Positions 1 through 12,998 of a stretch of DNA of 40,694 bases are shown one piece after another (position 1 is the first letter of the stretch; every line of letters starts with the position of its first letter). The stretch is from the NCBI RefSeq assembly GCF_000090795.2, contig NW_003546975.1:1-40694 (forward strand). The letters run 5' to 3'. The stretch comes from Amphimedon queenslandica (Eukaryota; Porifera; Demospongiae; Haplosclerida; Niphatidae). The notes under the pieces are model-generated. The model made no database searches. It had not been told where the DNA came from and saw nothing but the letters and a program-made list of their open reading frames with translations. The position numbers were made by a program, and so were the translations under genes.

Positions 1-706
1 AGAGTAAAGAGATAGACAGACATTGATATAGACAAGAGAAACCACTTAGATAAGATACAACCACAAGGACACAACAAAACAATTAATTCAAATTTCAGCA
101 ACTGAATACAACCACACAGAGACAAACATGATTGTACAGTGTAGCCTCTTTGGGCCCACACTACCTGTCCTTAATACATGTACAGTGTAGCCTCTTTATT
201 AAGGACACCATTGGGTCCACACTACCTGTCCTTAATACATGTACAGTGTAGCCTCTTTATTAAGGACACCATTGGGTCCACACTACCTGTCCTTAATACA
301 TGTACAGTGTAGCCTCTTTATTAAGGACACCATTGGGCCCACACTACCTGTCCTTAATACATGTACAGTGTAGCCTCTTTATTAAGGACACCATTGGGTC
401 CACACTACCTGTCCTTAATACATGTACAGTGTAGCCTCTTTATTAAGGACACCATTGGGCCCACACCACCTGTCCTTAATACAGAGGTGTCCTCATTTCA
501 GAGGTACTTTTGTATAGGCTTGTACCAATTGGGACATTACAAAATGTCCTTGTTATTCAATTTATACCAGTAGATAATGAAAGCACAAAATAAGTTGTGT
601 ACTAATGAAAATAGAAGATCAAACGGAGAAAGCAAACTCCCCAGCCAAATCACTGGCTTGAGTTGATAAGGTAATATGGAAACAAGTAGTCAATAAAAGA
701 TTAGGG
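1..706. repeat. Left copy of the terminal direct overlap
   Basis: Bases 1-706 match 39870-40694 colinearly and in the same orientation. The only differences seen are two extra 61-bp satellite units in the right copy (122 bp) and three single-base deletions in the last ~35 bases of the right copy. The sequence lies inside the last intron of PSME4 when the ends are joined. This is the signature of an untrimmed circular contig or of a head-to-tail duplication. Confidence 0.97.
133..483. repeat. 61-bp tandem satellite, left array
   Basis: There is one shortened unit followed by five full 61-bp units, each containing TGTACAGTGTAGCCTCTTTA, a TTAAGGACACCATTGGG segment and CTGTCCTTAATACA. Units alternate between GGGTCC and GGGCCC at one position, in the order T,T,C,T,C. 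An open frame across the array is only the repeat translated and is not a gene. The AGCCTCTT...TTAAGGACA part resembles the end of the 156-bp MITE-like element at 1630-1785. Confidence 0.93.
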
Positions 707-1629
707 GAGGTTGTGCAGCTGGAAGAAGTTAAAAGTGACCGCCAGACGTCAAGGAAGGAAGCAAGAGAGAAGAATAAACAAAAACAAAAACAGAAACTAG
801 AGACAAGTTTACTGCCAGTAGTAGTAATACGAGCATGTATAGAATATATGTAAGGATGCGCTCCATAGAGTAGCTGTACTAGAAGAATTGGCAGTGACTA
901 AAGCAGTTTGAATGACGTAGGGTAATGTCAGAAACCAATTAATGGAGTATGAAATAAACTAGTCCTTAATAATGGTAGCACTTGGCAATAACAAGTTACA
1001 ATGTAATGAAACACGCTGAGATTAGCAAACATAAATAATCCAGCAAAAAAACATAAACACATAAACTCAAAATGATCCGTATCCACATACAAATAAATAT
1101 CTTCTACAGTTAGTTGCTTTGTTAGCTGTAGCTGGAGACATTTGATCACAATATGTGTGACCTACATCATGTCCCATTGCCAGCCAGTATATAGAATTAA
1201 CAAGGTCTCATTCATACAAGACAATAATTAGAAACAGCATTCCATGTCCCACCACCTCCCAATGACTCCCTCTACACCTCCCTACAGCAAATACATGTAC
1301 ACGTACACACATGACGCTAGCATCAATGTGTCCCTGATAGGATTATGAAACACCGTGCAAGTGCATGTACATGTATAAAGTATTTATAATCTTGTCATAA
1401 CAGGACTTCATGGTATGCCCAGTGAAAGCTGATAGGTGGTCATTCCAAAGAAGAAGCCAGTGGAGAGATGGCCTGTGTGTTAAGCTAATGAGATAAGGCT
1501 GGTATTGAATGCCTTTCAGTTAGGTAGGCCTCTTGTAGCTCAAATAAACAGACCCACCCAAATAACCCACACAACTTAATCATACCGACATACAAATACA
1601 TGTACATGTACATACACTACAATCAGTAC

Positions 1630-1785
1630 AGCCTCTCTTAATGGACACTCTCTATAGTGTACACCTCCATTTAACGGACAGCACCTAGTGTACCAATTAC
1701 ATTCCTTACTGTATAAAATAACCTCCACATAAAGGACACCTCTGTATAACAGAGACACTTTCAAAGTGTCCATTATATGGAGGCT
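1630..1785. mobile_element. 156-bp MITE-like element, copy 1
   Basis: The element begins AGCCTCTCTTAATGGACAC and ends GTGTCCATTATATGGAGGCT, so its ends are imperfect inverted repeats of about 20 bp. It has no coding capacity. A nearly identical copy of exactly the same length is at 30567-30722, and an inverted partial copy is at about 9537-9641. A clear target-site duplication was not identified. Small size, terminal inverted repeats and dispersed copies fit a non-autonomous DNA transposon, but no transposase is present. Confidence 0.75.
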
Positions 1786-2554
1786 TCAGACTCAGTAGTA
1801 ACCTCATTACAAACAGTGGCCACACTCCACACTGGATATCAAATTACTAATAGACCAGTTGTAATGAATATGGGGCCATTTGTTTCTCACAGGATATGCT
1901 GTATAGAGAGAGGTGTGTCCATATCAAAGGATTGACACTTAATCTCAGTCAAGTTCACAGGCCCTCACTGATTAAAATAAAAACCACAAGAGGCTACCAT
2001 GACAACCTGTCTCTGTACAAGACAGTAGCAAAGAGCAAACACAGACACTACATTAAAAACAGAAGCTTTGTCTTTCTCTAATTCTTCTCACCTCTCCCTC
2101 CCTCTCTCTCCCTCCTTCTCTAATCTAAAACCACGTACCCCATTACGTATGTATGGCTTACATAAGGTGGGTTACTGTATACTCTCATTAATCTAACACT
2201 AACGTCACGAAGGTGGGAACATGCTGTAACTAGGCAACAACATCAGTGAGACTGGAATGCAAACTGACACTTAAAGCAGATAAACACACGCCCAGTTCAT
2301 TACACAAGTATTAATATATGATGTACTAGTTATTACACAAGTATTAATAATGCTTTTACAGGCAGAGAATGTTCATGTACAGTTGTGTAAGTTAAATCTA
2401 GTCTACAGCATATCATTGTTTGTGTCTGTTGGTGCTGAAGGATTCAGCTGATGGTAAACATTAATTATTGGACTTGAGTATCTGAAGTACGTGTCTTTAT
2501 TGACGTGAATGATGCATCAACTAAAAGACTATTCTATTATTATACATGTGTACT

Positions 2555-3010
2555 CAAACTTTGAATGGCTGTAACTTGAAAAATTGAAGTCGGAATCAGC
2601 TCAAACTTTCTACACAGCATAAGAACATCAATATGTATCAGAAAATTTAATAAAAATTTGGGGTGATTTCGGAGCCATTTTTTGGAAAAAGCCATGGACT
2701 ATAGCCTTGGGTACTTTTCAGAATTTTGGCATTTTCTTAAAATGGCTGTAACTTGAAAAATTGAAGTCGGAATCAGCTCAAACTTTCTACACAACATAAG
2801 AACATCAATATGTATCAGAAAATGTAATAAAAATTGGGGGTGATTTCGGAGCCATTTTTTGGAAAAAACCATGGGCTATATATATATAGTATATGGGAAT
2901 TTTTCAAAAATTGGTTCATTTCTATACTTAAAATACTTTATCAGATTTGGCTCAAACTTTCTATACAGCATATGGACGCCACCTTTTATCAGAAGATGTA
3001 ATAAAATTGT
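2555..3010. repeat. 177-bp satellite, dispersed cluster of about 2.5 units
   Basis: Two good units have the same phase marker (CAGAAAAT) at 2639 and 2816, exactly 177 bp apart. A third, diverged unit has it at 2990. The sequence is the same family as the large array at 15003-16490. Confidence 0.9.
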
Positions 3011-4252
3011 ATCTGAAACATGAGTTACAGCAATTGAGGCTATTTAAGTACTTAACTAAACCACTGGACTGATGTTATTATTATCATCATCATCATCATC
3101 ATCATTATTATCATCATTATTATTATTATTATCATCATTATTATTATTATCAATATTATAATATTATTATTATTATGGTCTGGAGCAAACAACTTTCAGA
3201 TAAAACAAACAGAGTATCCCTTTATCTTTAAAGTTGTTTTGTATATGAAAGTGCATTAAATCTAATAAGTATATAGGAAGCTCACACACACACACACACA
3301 AAAGCAGCAGCAGCAGGAGCCTGTTGATACACACACACACTAATGGGGAAACACATGAACATGTGCCCTATGCCTCAGGGTATTAGGTACATTTTCACCA
3401 TTCAGATTCATCATTATCATCATTTAAAAAGAGACTGGCATTAGTAAGCTGTACAGGTGCTGGCTATTGCGCCAAAAGAGGACAAAAAGATGAAAGGATG
3501 TGAGTAGCTGGTTCATGAGACCACATCAAAGGAAAGGATCACAAGGCTTCAATACTCCAACCTCCTCCTCCTCTCATTAGTACTACAGCTACAGGAGTAT
3601 TGTATGAAGTGTGTGTTTCATGTATAGAAACATGAGAAAAGATGAAAAGACTATTATACAGGAGCATGCTCCAGTTAGTCCAATACAATAATAATCACTG
3701 TTAGATCTAGAGAGAGTTTAGGAGACTTTTGTCTCCCATATTTGGTCTAGGTCTCCTGAAATATCCCATTTTTCAGCTTTTGGTCTCTCATATTTAGCCC
3801 TAGGTGTCCTTAAGTATCTTAAAATATAATTCTAGATTTAGTAACGCCTGCTGGTTTAATTAAAATAGTTCATATAATGGCAATTCATTACAGCTGTTTG
3901 TCATAATTTGAAATTGACTGTGGCAGCTGAAACAGGAAATAGAGAGACATACAATCTATGGCTCCCATTAGCAGCTACTGGTTGAGTAATCAATATCTAT
4001 TCATCAAATACGCATTGTTTAAATTCTCATTTCATGGATCAACCGAACATCAATACATCACAGCTACCCACTGACACAATAATAATTGTGACAATTGATA
4101 CCTCTCTCCCCCTCTTTCTACCCTCCCTCCCCCCTCTCTCCGTCCCTTCTCCTCCTCTATAAAATAATGACTTGAAAGTTGGCTATATACTTTAATTTAT
4201 CTTAGCTAATTGTCACCTCTAGCAGCTGTATCAAACTTATTTCATTACTTAC

Positions 4253-4792
4253 GGGGATGGGGGCGGGGTCATGAAGGTGGGAGGATAACTCGTCTACAAT
4301 GTCAGGTAGCCAATCAGGTATGGTATAAGGACAGGCTTGAACTAATGCAGCGAGACCAAGGACGCCACAGTGTTTATCGACCAGGAGGCCTGGGGAGTAA
4401 GAGAGAGAGGGAGAGAGAGGGAGAGAGAGAGAGAGAGGGAGGGAGGGAGGGGGAGGGAGAGAGAGAGAGAGGGAGGAGGAGGGAGAGAAAGAGAGAGGGA
4501 GGGGGGAGGAGAGAAAGGAGTAATCATAATTACAATATTGGACCATACAAGCTTTCAAAAAGGTACAAGTAGAAAGGTTGAAAATAGACAAACAAAACAA
4601 GGAAATTAGGAGAGTAGAGAGTGTAGGGCAGGCAGTCTAGACAGGATGGAAGATACGATTAGCAAATGATAGCTTTATATGACAATCCTTTGGCATAGAC
4701 ACTTTACAATATTTATATATTCATTCACATGTGAACTAAAAATCCACCCAGGTCTAAAATAGGATTAAATACATGTACATGTACAATAATAC

Positions 4793-4849
<57 letters not shown>

Positions 4850-4882
4850 TGATGATGATGATAATAATAATAATGATGATAA

Positions 4883-4920
<38 letters not shown>

Positions 4921-7900
4921 TAATAGGTACAAGTGAATCATATACCATCATATCCTCTATTGGTGGTATCATTAATGGCAGCTGCAGTAGCACCATCAGT
5001 CTCCTCTATTGGGAGGGCTGCCCGTTTCTTTGGTAACCTAGTCTTAGCTTGTTTAGTGAAAAGAGTCTGAGAGGGAGAGAGAGAGGGAGAGAGGGGGGAG
5101 AGGGAGAGAGAGAGAGGGAGAGGGAGAGAGAGAGGGGGAGAGGGAGCAGAGAGGGGGAGAGGGAGGGAGGGGGTGAAATTGTCATAATAGTTAGCATTAA
5201 TTGTCTCATAATGCACCTTGAGATTATCTGGTGATATTATGCCACATCTCACAAACCCACTGATGGTTGATGAGGCCAATTCTCTCACCTAAAGGAAGAG
5301 AAAGACAAAGATGAAAGAACAATACTACAGAAGGTAGTACAATGTGAGTGTACTACAAACTACACTCTCCAGTAAAGCTACTATTATGATATAACACTAC
5401 ATCCTTCCACTCGTTTCCTTTTCTTAGACTCAAAGGCTGCGTCTATATGACTGACGTTGTGTTAGTGTAGTCGATGTACAGTATAGTCGTAATATAATGA
5501 AAATTATATTTTTAAAGAAAAAAACAACATTCACACACCTAGCTGTCAGTGATGATCATAACCGGTTCAAGGAAATTAACAATAACAAATGAATCATTTA
5601 CTTCTCATTATAAAAAAAGCAAATTATTATTGCTAAATTAATTCTGATGATGATTACAAATTTCAAGTTATGATCATTAAAAAATATGCCCAATTTTCTG
5701 TATATTTTAATACAGGCTTTAAAAAATAGCTCCGAAATCACCCTCAATTACATTTTCTGATACATATTGATGCTCTTAAAGCTATAGTAGTTCATTCAAC
5801 ACTGGTCAAATATTGAAATAACTCTACACGTCATTCAATGATTAGGTAACAATGATTGAAGACACGTACCTGTGTATGTACATCAACCACAATGTTTGAC
5901 AAGAGAAGTAGTACCAGTACCAAACCACATTAAAGACATTAAAGAATACACTCCCTTGATGACATATACTCCAATATTATACAATACAATATAGTGTTAC
6001 ATTATATGGGCATTAGTGAGTCTAGTATAGCCATTTAATCTCTGAGATCATGTCCAGGAGAGAGACATTATTCCCAGAAACTACACCAATTATCAATCAC
6101 TGTCACTGTGCATGGAGTATTCAGATTAAAGAGAGCTCTTTCCTGAAACGTGTGCTTTGATCTACGTGACATAAGTCATGCAAATCCGCCCTACCCTCTT
6201 TCTCTCCCTCCCTCTCTCTCCCTCTCTCCTTTCATCTCTCTCCCTCCCCCCCTCTCTCTCCTTTCTCAATTTGAAAAAGAACAAACTTATACACTTTTAT
6301 AGTCCATACTGCACACAAAGAGAAAGCGGACTCCAATAATTCAGTCATTATCTGCAAATTGACTACATGCCTCTTTTGATCATTAATGTACATGTACATG
6401 TGTGTGTGTGTGTGCAATGAAATTCAATGGAGTGTGAACACAACTCAAAACACACTTTACATAAAGAGAGAGAGAGAGAGAAAGTGATGGACGTGTGTCC
6501 CTCTCCTTTGATCTCTTCAATCACAAACAAACTTCTCTTTGAGTGTGTGTGTGCGTGATACTGCATGCTCCACCAGTTAAGGTAAAGTTACCATACAATA
6601 ACAAACAATACTGTCTACCTCTTCTTTATGACAAACACACAGTAACATCTACACAGTGTCTACATGCATCTTGTATTGCTTTGAATTAGCAGCTGCTATA
6701 AGTGTCTGATATTGTCAAGACAACAAAAAGGTATTTATTTAAAGGAATGCCCACCTCATTCAGTTTCCATTAATTCATACCAGCTTTATTGCCCGCAAGG
6801 TTTCATAAGGAAATAAAAGGAACTAGAACTATTAGCAATACATTAAAGATTCCATAGTTGACATTCTTGTTGTTAAGGAGGGCCAGGGTAGTTTAAGATA
6901 GCCTCCATGGTCACTTTATAAATCCTGACGTCATTTTCCTGTTATGATTTCATTACTAGTACATTAAGTCATAACTGCATGAATCATTGATTAGAGTATA
7001 CCTACATGTACGTGTATATGTTGTATAGAGACTTTGAGCTAATTCTAATCAAAATTGGATTTTTAAAGTTGCTCAAAAATTGAACCAAAGTCCCTATACT
7101 ATAGCAAGGCTGCAAAAGTCATGGCAGCCATTTTAAAGTGGTATGAATCAATGCCACTGTGTTACTAATAGTAATTATACTATCCTACTTCACTTAACAT
7201 ACTTAGGTATCAACAGCACATTGTCCATCCGACACACTATAAAGCAATGGCTATACTGAGTGGCCACTAACTAGTTTCATTATCATTCCATCAATTAAAC
7301 AGAAATCAACAACCAACAGTAGATCAAAGAAAATGATTAGAATATATTCTCAATAATATCACAAGGACACGTCTGCCAAACTCAACATCCACCAAGTGAC
7401 ATCATGTGAGAATATGATCATTGGCACCAGTGTACATGAAATAAAGTCATCATACACTCGACTGCAGTACACAACCTCCTCTAATGAAATTCACACACAC
7501 ACACACGTACATGTACATGTGAATATTACCATAAAAGGACACTATTGTATTTTAATTAATTGTGTGCAGTTAAACAGTTTGAAATGTATGGGGCATGCCA
7601 TACTAACTAACTATATAAAGTACAGTAATGTAGAAAGAATAACGTTAGAAACTTGATGAAGAATAAACTGAGAAAGATTGGAGAACATGTTTTGTTATAA
7701 TTAAGACACATAACGGAAACTAGCAGTTACTGCTGGGAATGAAACATAATGAAGCCAATTATTCTATATAATGCCCATGCACGTGTGCCTGCTAATTAGA
7801 ATAGGATCATTCTATAGTTTAAAATATTCAAAGAATGAGAACAATATTATGAAACTGTACAGATAATTAACAACCATTGAACACAGAGACCCAAGAAAAC

Positions 7901-9252
7901 ATGAAACATGACGGAATACATTTAAGTGTAAATCATGAATAATAATTTAATAGTAACTAATTAATAATAATTATTACATCATAATGGACTCTACTACAAT
8001 CTTTTAGCGTACCAACAGTACAAATGTCATTTCAATATTTCATCAGCCTCATATTCTAATTATAAGTGACGACAAACAATTAAAGGCTTTGCAACACTTC
8101 CCCTGATAATTGGTACAATACCCCATTACCCTATTACTAACAAGTGTCAATTAATCTATAAAGTGTGGAGTTGACTCCTAACTGTTCCTCCATTCCATGA
8201 TTCAATGGAATTTCCTAAGCCTCAAAAGTGTCACAATAATTCACAGAACACTACTCATCAACATAACTGAGAGACTTAAATCATACACTCCAGCAAACAA
8301 ACAAACTATAATCACTCATTGAGAATGGAAAATGTGACAAACAGGAACATGTCATGTACTGTACATCCTTCAGCCTGTCTGGAGGTGAGTATCTAATACC
8401 TGAGTCCCTTGATATCTGCCCTCAGCTTCACCTCAAGCAGATATCTTAGTCCTCAGGTATTACATTACTTATACACACACACACCTCCAGACAGGCTGGT
8501 GACTACATGTACATGTACTGGAGGTAATGATAAATAAAATAATAATAATTACTTCAATTTGTGAGTCTCCAAGAAGAGAGAGTAAGAGGTCGTTGAGTTC
8601 TTTCTTGTGGTTAGCAACTGTAAAGAAATTCCAAAATACCAAAACCTGACAAAAAGGAGAGAAAATAAGAATAAATTAATTAATTAATTTATTCATATGC
8701 ACCTGGAGTACATACAAAACAAGAAGTTTAGCTTTCCATACAGAAGTGGAGGCAGCCTAAAAAAATGAAGAGGAGAAGAGATGAAAGGTAAAATGACAAG
8801 AGGAGTAGGGGAGGGGGTACATGATAAACACCAGCTGTGAACATAACCACTGTATACCTTCTTCATTGACTTCAGTACAACTGGTAAATGATCAAAATTG
8901 AGTTCATTGCGACATAACTGGATACTCATCTAGCAAGGGAGGAGGGGGAGGGAGGGGGAGGGAGAGAGAGGGAGAGAGAGAGAGGGAGGGAGAGAGAGAG
9001 AGGGAGAGAGTAAAAGTGTATTTAAGGAACACATGTCACTTACAATCCTAACAAGGATCCCAACTTCGTCGTCACCTTCATAAGAAGCTAAAGGAACTAA
9101 CTGGAATATACAAAAAAAAGAAAATACAATGTACAGTACATGAAGATTGTGTAAAAGAGAGAGTGAGTGACATACCAAACTGAATAACTCATAATACTCA
9201 ACTGCTGAGGCGTGATAAGAATTAATAACTGTTGCCATAGCTATAGAAAATA

Positions 9253-9287
<35 letters not shown>

Positions 9288-11152
9288 GATGTACATGTAC
9301 ATAAAGAATAATTGCAGGTGCATGTTCACCTGTCTTGCAGACTCTGAGTGTTGGTGAATCCTGTTCCAGTGCTATCAGTTCAGGAGGTGAGGGTATGCTA
9401 GGAGTGAACAGGTTCATCAGGTTAGACAAGGGAAGGTTGTAGAGCAACTGAAAGCCACTGGAGCTGAGATCCAGTACATGAATACTAGCAATAAGACTAA
9501 GAAGAGACACAAGTATAATTATCAGCAATAATAATAATGGACACTGTGTCTCTGTTATACAGAGGTGTCCTTTATGTGGAGGTTATTTTATACAGTAAGG
9601 AATGTAATTGGTACACTAGGTGCTGTCCGTTAAATGGAGTGTCTGAAGTACGTACGTTCCAATCTTTTCCCTGACATTCTTGTATGGATGGTCGATATGA
9701 GACGAGAGGATGAGAGAGAACTTTTTCAGCAAATAGGGAACCCTCCACTCCTGCTGGGCCAAACCAATGTGCAACAGTGACAGCTGACTATAGAATAAAT
9801 AATCTTAAAAACTAGCCGACATAGTGTTAGCATGATCAATGGATGAACCTTGATTCAGTAAAGGCTCCTCTGCTTTCAGTAAAAAGGTCTTCCATGAGTA
9901 GCTCTAAAAACCAACCAACACGTCTAGGATCCTTATCAGCCTAAGGGACACACAGTGTGAGAAATAAAGGAACAAAATGAAGGGTCTTGTCTTAATACAA
10001 TAAAGTTATCATAAGGTGGTAGAATAGGCACATTCTATCCACGTACCGATATATCAGAGACACATTGAGTCCAGTCTTCAACCGTTTCTTGTTGGATGTT
10101 GTTAATAATCTTACGGAACAATGGCTCCAGCCAAGACCTCATCTCCATCACCTAACAATAAAAAATTAAAATCAAATAAACCAAATTACAGCTGCTCCAC
10201 ATTGGGATACACTTACCATCTCGTAGGGCCATTGGGTGCTGCTCCTAACCATCCCTGCTATTATCTCACAGCAGCACCTCTGGCTGCTCTCCTAAGAGGA
10301 AATAAAGGTATCATATTCTAAAGACTTAAGGATCAGAATATATTCCAGGTGTACCTGACTGTCAATTGATAGCTTCTCAAGGTGAGGACGAAACAGGTGT
10401 GACAGACTGTTGCCATAGTTACGAAAGAGGTTCTGGTAAATGATAAAGTGTTAGTTTTTGATTGATTCTATCATATGTCTACCTTGAACATGAGAGCTCT
10501 CTTCATGCTATACTGATCCTTCCCCTTCACTTCCTCAAGCGAATGAAATGAAATGAGTTTCTCCAGAAAACCCTCATCAGTAAATGTTTCATAGAAAACC
10601 TTTTCGTGCTATAAAAACGAACCCACCCACACACAATAACGAGGTCTGCTAGTAAATTAAGAGATAGCTTACCTCAGATAACTCTTCTATTGATCTATTT
10701 AATTTAGGCTGTCTGTCCATTGGAGCAAAGCCATAGAGTATCCTAATGGGAAAAGAGAGGGAAAGAAGGAGGTTTAGACTATAGAGGCACTGCCAATATA
10801 CTTTGGGTAGCAGTAGAATCCATATCTTGTCTTGTGGACCACTCCATTGTTGCTGTCCCATTCTTCCTCTGTCTCTTTTAGACTCTCAGTCAAACACAAC
10901 CTAGAGGAGAGAGAGAGAGAGGGAGGAGAGAGAGAGTGATAATAGATCCAAACAGTCTAACTGACCATTTATTATCTTCCCTTTCTCCAGGAGTAAGTTT
11001 ACCGCTAATACTCATACCAGCTGTTAATTATTAATTATTTAAATTAAACCCAATATCACAAGTCCCTTACCAAACTTCTCAATATCAATTGGTACTTTAG
11101 CCTTAGGTCTCTTCAGCTGCTGGAGCAACAGAGTCACAGCGTATATGGATAC
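4253..11152 (-). CDS. PSME4: PSME4 exon map, C-terminal block (exons 32-50)
   Basis: Exons: 32 11152-11071; 33 11020-10966; 34 10900-10802; 35 10742-10673; 36 10608-10483; 37 10432-10355; 38 10291-10217; 39 10151-10047; 40 9940-9849; 41 9787-9656; 42 9496-9330; 43 9240-9176; 44 9100-9044; 45 8929-8858; 46 8756-8703; 47 8645-8553; 48 5288-5217; 49 5066-4946; 50 4389-4253. All phases agree. Intron 47 is 3.3 kb, whereas its upstream neighbours are 50-160 nt. Exons 45, 49 and 50 have long CT-rich microsatellites directly upstream of their acceptors. Exon 50 ends in phase 0 with donor GTAAGT at 4252. Confidence 0.87.
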
Positions 11153-12961
11153 CTATCAATTCATTAACTAATGCTTTGATTTTAATCTTTATGTACATGC
11201 ACAATAGCCCCCATCACTAGTATGGACTATGGAGTATGTGTATCTATTGATGCAATGTTGTGTACACATGTTGTGTTCATTAATGGAGTCACATTAAATA
11301 AACAAAATTCCAATGCATAACATGTACAGGCAGTTACTAGATCTGGCCATAATGGCTAGATCATATAGGGCAATACTTTAAACAAGCAAACTTTACTTAT
11401 CATTATTTATTTATTATTAATAACAGTAAGTCAACACAGAGTGTGTTTGTAAGTAGGTTAGTCTATCCTAAGTGTGTGTTTGTGCACCTTATACTGATCT
11501 GATAATACATTGCACTACAGTATTATATAATGTGTATACAACACGCATCAATCCTGTTTATGTGCACCTGCCACTAGCAGTAGCCATTACAGTAAGTCTA
11601 GTACAGGGACATTGGCCAAATTTTGTCAAAAATGAAAAGTTGAGACTCCTCCATTTTTACAATTATTTCATGTACATTCTCTCTCTTACTTTTCTTATGT
11701 TAAGAGCGTCGTGGACAAGTGAAGTAACAAACAGCTGGACTCCTTTCACTGGGTACAAGGTATCATGTCTTATCAACATTGCCAGGAGCTTCATGGACAC
11801 TTCAGTGAACCGCCACTGCCTGTATTATACAGATACCCTCTTAACCACACCCACCAACAAGACCACACCCATTACTTACGTCAGATCTTGTTTCCCCTCA
11901 GTAACCGTTACAATGTTGTTAATTAAAGATTCATAAGACCTAAAGTTTAATTATATTTAACACAATAAATATTTTTCCTACTCTAGATTTTGTTTATTCA
12001 TTCTTTTAAGACGCTCCGCCCCCTCTGCCAGCTCCTCGGGTGGGAGGGGCTTCCCACTGAGAGCCACAGCTGCTGGGATACAAGACTCAGGGACTTCATA
12101 CGTAATAGCAAAGGTGTCGTAGGACTTTTGGATAGTGTTGTGTAGCCGGCTTATTAAATTAAGAATACTCTCTTTCTCAGAATGATCCGCCTAATAATGA
12201 ATATTAGTAATGAATATTAATAATAATAATGAATAATAATAATAAAATTATTAACAATAATAATGAATAATAATAATAAAATTATTAACAATAATAATGA
12301 ATATTAATAATAATAATACTAATATCTGTTACCTGTATCAATAGTATAAACACTTTCCTCATTTGCTCCCAATCATGTACGATAGTTGAAATGAGAGGAG
12401 GAGAGAGCAGTAAATAGAGACTGCCCTAAAATAAAATAAAAAACATATTTAGTGGAAGGAAAAAAATAAAAAAAGCGACGAGGGTGGGATTCGAACCCAC
12501 GCGTGCAGAGCACAATGGATTAGCAGTCCATCGCCTTAACCACTCGGCCACCTCGTCCTCGCTGACAATCATGGTGCTCAGATCAGAAGATAATACACAA
12601 AAGTGATCGCTACTTCCCTTTCAACAAGCCAGGAAAGTCCATTTTTACCTTAAATGTCTCGTGTGAAGTATCAGGGTTGTTCTTTAAGCACTCCACTATC
12701 ATTGGCAGGGACTTACGACCAGAAAACAAGTAAGTATCAAAGCACAAAGCAACAGCAGACTGGGCGGCAATCCTGACCTGTAGGTACATGAACCAGCTGC
12801 TGCTGCAATGACGAGTCTAACCTGAGCATATGTGCTGATAGAAAGGTCAACAAGATCTTCTAGTATCGTTAAATGGAGGGGAGTTAGTGGGGACATGATC
12901 CTGTCCATCATACGCAGCTGCGATGGCAATAATAAATAAATAAATAATGATAATGATGATG

Positions 12962-12998
<37 letters not shown>

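Larger units (their letters stand above)
1..4252 (-). other. Non-coding stretch: proximal part of PSME4 intron 50
   Basis: No exon could be recognised here on either strand. The stretch holds the 61-bp array, a MITE-like copy (1630-1785), about 2.5 copies of the 177-bp repeat (2555-3010), an ATT/ATC microsatellite (about 3070-3178), a CA run (about 3283-3300) and a CT-rich tract (4104-4160). The PSME4 exon ending at 4253 has a donor GTAAGT pointing into this region. Its partner exon lies at 38111, so this is part of an intron of about 6 kb once the ends are joined. Confidence 0.7.

Noticed and set aside
361-573. 70-codon frame present identically at both window ends (also 40352-40564)
   Set aside because: It is the 61-bp satellite plus its flank translated. 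The length follows repeat copies and there is no protein signature.
4754-5036. Poly-Asn or poly-Leu proteins on either strand
   Set aside because: Pure translation of the AAT microsatellite inside PSME4 intron 49.
11472-11936. 154-codon plus-strand frame
   Set aside because: It is antisense to PSME4 exons 30 and 31, whose minus-strand reading matches the PA200 family with correct splice sites.
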